From Clostridia bacterium (GTDB lineage: Bacteria > Bacillota > DSM-12270 > Thermacetogeniales > Thermacetogeniaceae): a stretch of 55,875 bases of DNA. Positions within the stretch are counted from its first letter, which is position 1. Each line of letters begins with the position of its first letter. Positions 51,992-55,875 of this stretch are shown piece by piece. The stretch lies in the NCBI GenBank assembly GCA_902812435.1, contig CADDZA010000003.1, positions 1-55,875 of the forward strand, written 5' to 3'. Under the pieces are notes generated by a model. It had not been told where the DNA came from and made no database searches. It worked only from the letters and a program-made list of their open reading frames with translations. The position numbers and the translations under genes are program-made.

Positions 51992-52848
51992 TAACAGGCT
52001 CCGGCCTTTTGTTTAGCAGCCAGCACCAGGTTGTAAATCAGCATGATAATCCGCATCGGGCCGACACCGCCGGGAACAGGTGTGATGTAGCCCGCCACCT
52101 TGGCGGCACTGTCGTAATCAACATCACCGATCGATTTGCCGTCCACAAAATTGGAACCGGTGTCAATGACTATCGCTCCCGGCTTGATCATATCGCCGGT
52201 AATCGCCCTCGGCCTGCCCACCTCTGTGACAATGATATCCGCCTGTTTTGTATACGGAACGAAATCTGAATCGGGGTGTACCAAGGTAACCGCGCATCCT
52301 TTTTCAAACAGCAGGACGGTCACGGGTTTGCCGATTTCGATTGACCAGCCCACCACGACAGCGTGCTTACCCTTAAAATCGATACCGAGGTTCTCAAGTA
52401 TTCTTATACAGGCATATGCTGTAACACCCAGGTAGCACTTGTCCCCGATCACCATGTTTCCGATGTTCACAGGATGGAAGGCATCTACGTCCTTTTCCGG
52501 CAAAATAGCGTTCATCACCTGCTTTTCATACTGGTGCAGATGATGGGGCAGGGGAAGTTGAACCAGGATGCCATGCACCTTGTCATCCCGGTTCAGTTTA
52601 TCCACCAAAGCCATCAATTGATCGATAGTGGTGTCTTCCGGCAGGTGGTGAACTTCGGCAAAGCCTCCCACAGCTTCGCAGTTTTTGGCCTTGCTCCTTA
52701 CATAAAGAGCGGAATCCTCCGCGTCCCCAACCAGAATCAGGGCCATGTGCGGTGTTACGCCCTTCGCCTTTAGCTCTTCTACCTCTTTAATCAACTGTTG
52801 TTTGATCTCCTCGGCCATCGCCTTGCCGTCAATGCGAACCGCTGACAT
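51991..52848 (-). CDS. folD: Methylene-THF dehydrogenase/cyclohydrolase paralogue 1 (FolD-like)
   Basis: About 285 residues. The FolD catalytic elements are present: SALYVRSKAKNCEAVG with the conserved Lys of YVxxKxK, HGILVQLPLPHHLHQ, and ILPEKDVDAFHPVNIGNM. ITPVPGGVGPMRIIMLIYNL closes it. However, the nucleotide-binding GRSxxVGxP is GWSIEIGKP, and the usual PCTPxG reads LGVTAYACI, so cofactor specificity or use may be altered. Start ATG 52848 with AAGGGGG nine bases upstream. Neighbour of a second FolD at 52948. Confidence 0.9.
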   Translation of the reverse strand: MSAVRIDGKAMAEEIKQQLIKEVEELKAKGVTPHMALILVGDAEDSALYVRSKAKNCEAVGGFAEVHHLPEDTTIDQLMALVDKLNRDDKVHGILVQLPLPHHLHQYEKQVMNAILPEKDVDAFHPVNIGNMVIGDKCYLGVTAYACIRILENLGIDFKGKHAVVVGWSIEIGKPVTVLLFEKGCAVTLVHPDSDFVPYTKQADIIVTEVGRPRAITGDMIKPGAIVIDTGSNFVDGKSIGDVDYDSAAKVAGYITPVPGGVGPMRIIMLIYNLVLAAKQKAGAC

Positions 52849-52894
52849 ACCATACAACCCCCTTGTTCGTGTATAAAATTCTCGGATAAGGAAA

Positions 52895-52926
52895 GGAGAA
52901 CTGGACCCTCCCGCGTCCAGTTCTCC
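52895..52926 (-). terminator. 12-bp perfect hairpin between the two folD genes
   Basis: GGAGAACTGGAC, an 8-nt loop and GTCCAGTTCTCC. On the minus strand it is followed by TTTCCTTATCC, so the U-tract is interrupted. It lies 20-50 bases after folD2 and may attenuate expression of folD1 and xseAB, or stabilise the folD2 mRNA. Confidence 0.6.
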
Positions 52927-52947
52927 GGTCAGTCACAAATACGTTTT

Positions 52948-53817
52948 CTAACCTCTTTTTTCCAACTGCCACTTGGCGGCTTCCACAGTATTCTTCATCA
53001 AGATAGCTGTGGTTGCAGTTCCTGCGCCACCCGGGACAGGGGTAATCCAGGAAGCTTTCTCTTTCGCCACCTCGAACTCCACGTCGCCAACGATCTTCCC
53101 GTCTTTCGTGGGATTGATCCCGATATCGACCACGATGGCGCCCTCTTTAATCCAATCTCCTTTGATGAGTTCAGGCACACCCACTGCAACCACTAAAATT
53201 TCGGCCCTTCTAACGTGTTGTTCCGTTAATCCTCTCTTACCGGTTGCAATATGGCAGATAGTTGTAGTGCCAAAGCTGTTGAGGAGAAGCAGCGCAGCCG
53301 GTTTCCCGACGATGTCGCTGTGCCCGACCACAACAACCTCTTTACCGTAAATATCGACACCTGTCGATTTGATCAATTCGAAAGCACCGAGTGCGGTGCA
53401 CGGCACCAACCGGGGTTTCCCGAAGGTAACCAGGCCCATGTTCGTTGGAGTGACGCCTTCTACGTCCTTCTCGTAGGCAATGCTCCACTGGCAAACCTTA
53501 CCGTCAATCTGTGGGGGAACAGGCATCTGAAGAATGATGCCGGAAACATTCGGGTCGGCATTAAGACCTGCAATATGCTTCAGGAGTTGTTCCTGTGTCG
53601 TATCTTCCGGAAGTTCCTGGAGATCGTATTTGATTCCACATTTCTCCGCATTCTTCGCCTGGGCATTTGTATAAACCCGTGAGGCATCGTTCTTCCCTAC
53701 CTGGATGGCCACCAGGCTCGGGTAAACACCTTTGGACTTCAGTTCCTCAACATCCTTGACGACCTCTTCCCTGATCTTCTCTGCAAGAGGTTTTCCCAAC
53801 AATAGCTGAGCTGCCAT
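52948..53817 (-). CDS. FolD-like paralogue 2 with altered catalytic lysine
   Basis: 289 residues, full length and clearly FolD-fold: GIILQMPVPPQIDGKVCQWS, VPCTALGAFELIKSTGVDIY, VVVVGHSDIVGKPAALLLLN and ITPVPGGAGTATTAILMKNT. At the position of the catalytic Lys of YVxxKxK it reads RVYTNAQAKNAEKCG, i.e. Gln; KDVDG reads KDVEG. The glycine-rich nucleotide motif is GHSDIVG. Loss of the lysine in FolD enzymes abolishes cyclohydrolase activity, so this copy may be a dehydrogenase only or a regulatory partner. ATG 53817 behind GGGAGG; the 250-base gap to nusB includes AT-rich promoter-like sequence near 53840. Confidence 0.85.
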   Translation of the reverse strand: MAAQLLLGKPLAEKIREEVVKDVEELKSKGVYPSLVAIQVGKNDASRVYTNAQAKNAEKCGIKYDLQELPEDTTQEQLLKHIAGLNADPNVSGIILQMPVPPQIDGKVCQWSIAYEKDVEGVTPTNMGLVTFGKPRLVPCTALGAFELIKSTGVDIYGKEVVVVGHSDIVGKPAALLLLNSFGTTTICHIATGKRGLTEQHVRRAEILVVAVGVPELIKGDWIKEGAIVVDIGINPTKDGKIVGDVEFEVAKEKASWITPVPGGAGTATTAILMKNTVEAAKWQLEKRG

Positions 53818-54054
53818 TTTTCCATCCTCCCTTATTTATATAATATTTAGTAAGAATAAGCCGAGCTTTGCTTCTCTCACCTCCCCGGGGTTTCTGGTTC
53901 CTGCAATACAGCAAATAATCCTCACCTATCCGGTTCCAGACTTCAGCAAGTAAAACCTAAATACGCACACGCAAAGCGTACACATATAACTATTCGTGAA
54001 AAACCTTCCGAATTCCTGCCTTAAGAGCAAAACTTTCTTCAATTTATAACCAAG

Positions 54055-54088
54055 AAAAAACCCCGCCTTATCTTTTCAAGCCGGGGTT
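54055..54088 (-). terminator. Intrinsic terminator overlapping the nusB stop
   Basis: On the minus strand AACCCCG pairs with CGGGGTT, followed by six T residues. The 5' arm and loop encode the last residues of NusB and its TAA, so the stop codon lies in the loop. Confidence 0.85.
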
Positions 54089-54490
54089 GACCGGTAGTTC
54101 CTTTGCTATTCTCCCCAGGACTCCATTGATAAACCGTGGGGCATCCTCGTCACTGTAAGTCTTGGCAAGCTCCAACGCTTCATCTATCGCCACATTGAGC
54201 GGTGTCTCGGGGTAATACAGCATCTCAAAAAGACCCAGCCTCAAAATGTTGCGATCCACATTCGCCATACGAGGTAGATCCCAGTCGCTGGAATAACGTT
54301 TGAGATAATCGTCGATTTCCTTCCGGTGCGCCAGGGTTCCCTCCACCAGAGTCCTGGCGAAAGCACCCGTTTCCTCGTTCACCTGAAACTCTTTGATGGT
54401 GTAGTCCAGCGCACGCTCCGGTTTGATCTTTCCCACGTCAACCTGAAACAAAACCTGTAATGCTATTTCCCTGGCCCGCCGCCTTCCCAA
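54068..54490 (-). CDS. nusB: Transcription antitermination/utilization factor NusB
   Basis: 140 residues, all-helical. RRRAREIALQVLFQVDVGKI, WDLPRMANVDRNILRLGLFE and TPLNVAIDEALELAKTYSDE are family hallmarks. NusB with S10 binds boxA in rRNA leaders for antitermination. TTG start 54490 behind GGAGGG. Last gene of the asp23-amaP-DUF2273-nusB run. Confidence 0.95.
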   Translation of the reverse strand: MGRRRAREIALQVLFQVDVGKIKPERALDYTIKEFQVNEETGAFARTLVEGTLAHRKEIDDYLKRYSSDWDLPRMANVDRNILRLGLFEMLYYPETPLNVAIDEALELAKTYSDEDAPRFINGVLGRIAKELPVNPGLKR

Positions 54491-54526
54491 TAAAAAACCC
54501 TCCTTAACATCCTTGCTTCGGGCCTG

Positions 54527-54760
54527 TCAACGCTCGTCAAAGAAGCGATCCCACCAGTCCCCCGGACTCCCCTCGTCATCGAAGCGCTTTCCCAAAAAAT
54601 ATCCGATCAGGATACAGAAGATTATAAAAACAGTTTTCCAAAAGCCAAATACAATTATTAAAAGTCCTATTATAAGACCAAATATGGCGCCAAGGACTTT
54701 ACCACGGTGTGTTTCCAGAAGCTCCCGTATAATTTCCAGAAATGTTCTACCGCCCCACAT
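54527..54760 (-). CDS. DUF2273 small membrane protein
   Basis: 77 residues, two hydrophobic helices (KVLGAIFGLIIGLLIIVFGF and KTVFIIFCILIGYFLGKRF) and an acidic C-terminus (DDEGSPGDWWDRFFDE). The family usually sits between amaP and asp23 or nusB in Firmicutes. Probably an envelope accessory; no known activity. Confidence 0.88.
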   Translation of the reverse strand: MWGGRTFLEIIRELLETHRGKVLGAIFGLIIGLLIIVFGFWKTVFIIFCILIGYFLGKRFDDEGSPGDWWDRFFDER

Positions 54761-54790
54761 CCGATATCCCTTCTTTCTGCAGTGCCGTAA

Positions 54791-55336
54791 TCATTCGACA
54801 CGAGCGCGGGGCTCTACGGAAACACTATCGACGCGTACACCTACCTGGATAACACGCACCCCTGCCTTTTCCTCCAGGTACTCCTGTACGATCTGCTGTA
54901 TCTCCTCGGTTACGGACGGAATATGAGCCTCCGGATTTACATTCAGGTGAAGGGATATTCCCAATCCATCGCGGTCACAGCGCAAAACCGGTTTAACTTC
55001 ACGGACATCTCTCACCTGGCGGGCAGCACGGCGAATCAGATTTTCAAGTGCGGATGCCGCAATCTCAACCCTGCCCAGCCCCGTTTCCTGGATGATTATT
55101 TCATGTTCCCGGCGCCTGCTGAATGCTGTAGATAAAAGCTGTAAAGACATAATAAGGAGAAATACGCAGGTGATTATAGCGCCCCAGCGGTTGGCGGGAT
55201 CCGCCTTAAAAGCCGACACCAAATTGGTAGGAAATGTCCATCCCAGCAGGAGAGCAATGGCTACACAGGAGGAAACGAAAACAATTAATGAAAAAAACAC
55301 AAGGAGTACCCGGTATGGTAGATGCGTGTATCTCAT
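54791..55336 (-). CDS. amaP: Alkaline shock response membrane anchor protein AmaP
   Basis: 181 residues. Two N-terminal membrane helices (PYRVLLVFFSLIVFVSSCVA and GAIITCVFLLIMSLQLLS) and a soluble domain (GRVEIAASALENLIRRAARQ, EYLEEKAGVRVIQVGVRVDS) resembling the Asp23 fold. AmaP tethers Asp23 to the membrane in Staphylococcus. Start overlaps asp23 stop (ATGA). Confidence 0.9.
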   Translation of the reverse strand: MRYTHLPYRVLLVFFSLIVFVSSCVAIALLLGWTFPTNLVSAFKADPANRWGAIITCVFLLIMSLQLLSTAFSRRREHEIIIQETGLGRVEIAASALENLIRRAARQVRDVREVKPVLRCDRDGLGISLHLNVNPEAHIPSVTEEIQQIVQEYLEEKAGVRVIQVGVRVDSVSVEPRARVE

Positions 55337-55725
55337 TTGACCCGCTGCTCTTCCTGGGGTTCCGGGAACGAAACACCCTGAACATGAACATTGACCTCGA
55401 CAACAGCAAGTCCTGTCATGCTCTCAATTGCCTCTTTGACATTCTCCTGCACCTGAACTGCAACCTCAGGAATTCGCACGCCATATTCGACGATCACAAA
55501 GAGATCGACCGCCGCTTCCCGTTCACCCACTTCAACCTTGATACCCCGGGCTAGATTGCGCCTCCCGAGCATCTCCGCGATGCCGCCGGCAATGCCCCCG
55601 CTCATGCCCGCAATACCCTTTACTTCGGTAGCTGCGAGACCGGCGATCACTGCCACCACCTCGTTGGCGATCCGCACCGCTCCCAGCGGGGTGCGGCTTG
55701 TCTCCTCAATCTTGCTTTCGACCAT
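55333..55725 (-). CDS. asp23: Asp23/Gls24 family envelope stress protein
   Basis: 130 residues: GAVRIANEVVAVIAGLAATE, VKGIAGMSGGIAGGIAEMLG, IKVEVGEREAAVDLFVIVEY and GVRIPEVAVQVQENVKEAIE, the standard Asp23 sequence. Forms membrane-proximal filaments with AmaP. ATG 55725 behind GGGGGTG. Its leader contains a possible hairpin-masked short ORF (55647-55808). Confidence 0.94.
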   Translation of the reverse strand: MVESKIEETSRTPLGAVRIANEVVAVIAGLAATEVKGIAGMSGGIAGGIAEMLGRRNLARGIKVEVGEREAAVDLFVIVEYGVRIPEVAVQVQENVKEAIESMTGLAVVEVNVHVQGVSFPEPQEEQRVK

Positions 55726-55817
55726 TTCCCGGTCACCCCCAATAAATTAATGTAGTTTCTCGGAAACTCCACTTGCTTGCGGCTAAAGCATATTTCTAGC
55801 CACATCATTTGGTTTCA

Positions 55818-55868
55818 CCTCCAATATCTTTGGGTGCGTAAAACTACGTAAGAACGAGATATTGGAAG
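55818..55868 (-). promoter_or_regulatory. Hairpin masking a ribosome-binding site upstream of asp23
   Basis: On the minus strand CTTCCAATATCT (55857-55868) pairs with AGATATTGGAGG (55818-55829) over about 12 bp with one G-U. The 3' arm includes the Shine-Dalgarno GGAGG, which lies seven bases before ATG at 55808. That ATG opens a 53-codon frame overlapping the asp23 start. The window ends here, so the full leader is not visible. Confidence 0.45.
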
Positions 55869-55875
55869 TTACTCA

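Noticed and set aside
52895-53817. The second folD as an assembly duplication
   Set aside because: The two proteins differ throughout, including active-site residues, so they are ancient paralogues.
1-55875. CRISPR arrays, rRNA or tRNA genes, IS transposases, prophage genes
   Set aside because: No regularly spaced repeats, cloverleaf sequences, rRNA stretches or transposase motifs were seen anywhere in the window.

Overview
The window looks like a chromosomal segment of an anaerobic, spore-forming, low-to-mid GC Firmicute, most likely of the Desulfotomaculum/Pelotomaculum (Peptococcaceae) type. The evidence is the dense set of endospore genes (spo0A, spoIVB, spoIIM, the spoIIA operon with sigF, spoVAC-AD-AE, dacF, dacB-spmA-spmB, ytfJ), a 2[4Fe-4S] ferredoxin, oxygen-sensitive acyl-CoA dehydratase activases, TTG/GTG starts behind strong GGAGG sites, and the gene order argR-recN-spoIVB-spo0A and dxs-tlyA-nadK. 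Every gene I accept lies on the minus strand, so transcription runs from high to low coordinates. The genus is an inference from content and synteny, not a measured placement.

Read in transcription order from the right edge: (1) 55.9-54.0 kb, envelope-stress set asp23-amaP-DUF2273, then nusB. (2) 53.8-44.3 kb, two divergent folD paralogues, xseA-xseB-ispA, a ~630-nt gene-free stretch that I identify as an OLE (ornate, large, extremophilic) RNA with its own sigma-A promoter, its partner membrane protein OapA, then dxs-tlyA-nadK-argR-recN. (3) 42.4-40.1 kb, spoIVB and spo0A, the latter with a SigH-type promoter overlapped by a near-consensus 0A box. (4) 40-36.5 kb, steA-steB with a GT2 and a MraY/WecA-like GT4 enzyme, probably an envelope/cytokinesis module. 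(5) 36.5-30.7 kb, peptidase, DUF3866, Nudix, EndoQ-like nuclease, ComB-like protein, spoIIM. (6) 30.6-27.2 kb, xerD-deoB-pdp. (7) 26.9-21.8 kb, dacF, spoIIAA-spoIIAB-sigF, dodecin, spoVAC-AD-AE. (8) 21.7-18.6 kb, three acyl-CoA dehydratase activase-family proteins. (9) 18-11 kb, trpB2, lysA, M50 peptidase, trpS, scpA-scpB, DUF2953, ytfJ. (10) 10.9-8.5 kb, dacB-spmA-spmB. (11) 8.4-6.7 kb, a Rossmann/chemotaxis-signalling fusion and rluB. (12) 6.6-3.6 kb, an operon of an unknown protein, an HDOD protein, a membrane-anchored unknown, a HutP-family RNA-binding protein, chorismate mutase aroH, and a ferredoxin. (13) 3.5-0 kb, aroF-tyrA-aroA behind an attenuator-like leader.

Functional threads: sporulation initiation and forespore sigma control (Spo0A, SigH-type promoters, SpoIIA/SigF, SpoIVB), spore wall and germination functions (DacB/DacF, SpmA/B, SpoVA, YtfJ), aromatic amino acid supply (aroF, tyrA, aroA, aroH, trpB2, trpS), isoprenoid precursor supply (dxs, ispA), one-carbon metabolism (folD x2) and chromosome maintenance (scpAB, recN, xerD, xseAB).

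The most interesting non-textbook signals are the OLE RNA/OapA locus, a HutP homologue beside aroH upstream of an attenuated aro operon, SigH-like promoters in front of a Rossmann-chemoreceptor fusion and of the unknown/HDOD operon, a folD pair in which one copy has lost the catalytic lysine, two inverted-repeat-rich intergenic elements sharing an end motif, and a spoIVB reading frame with no canonical start codon.
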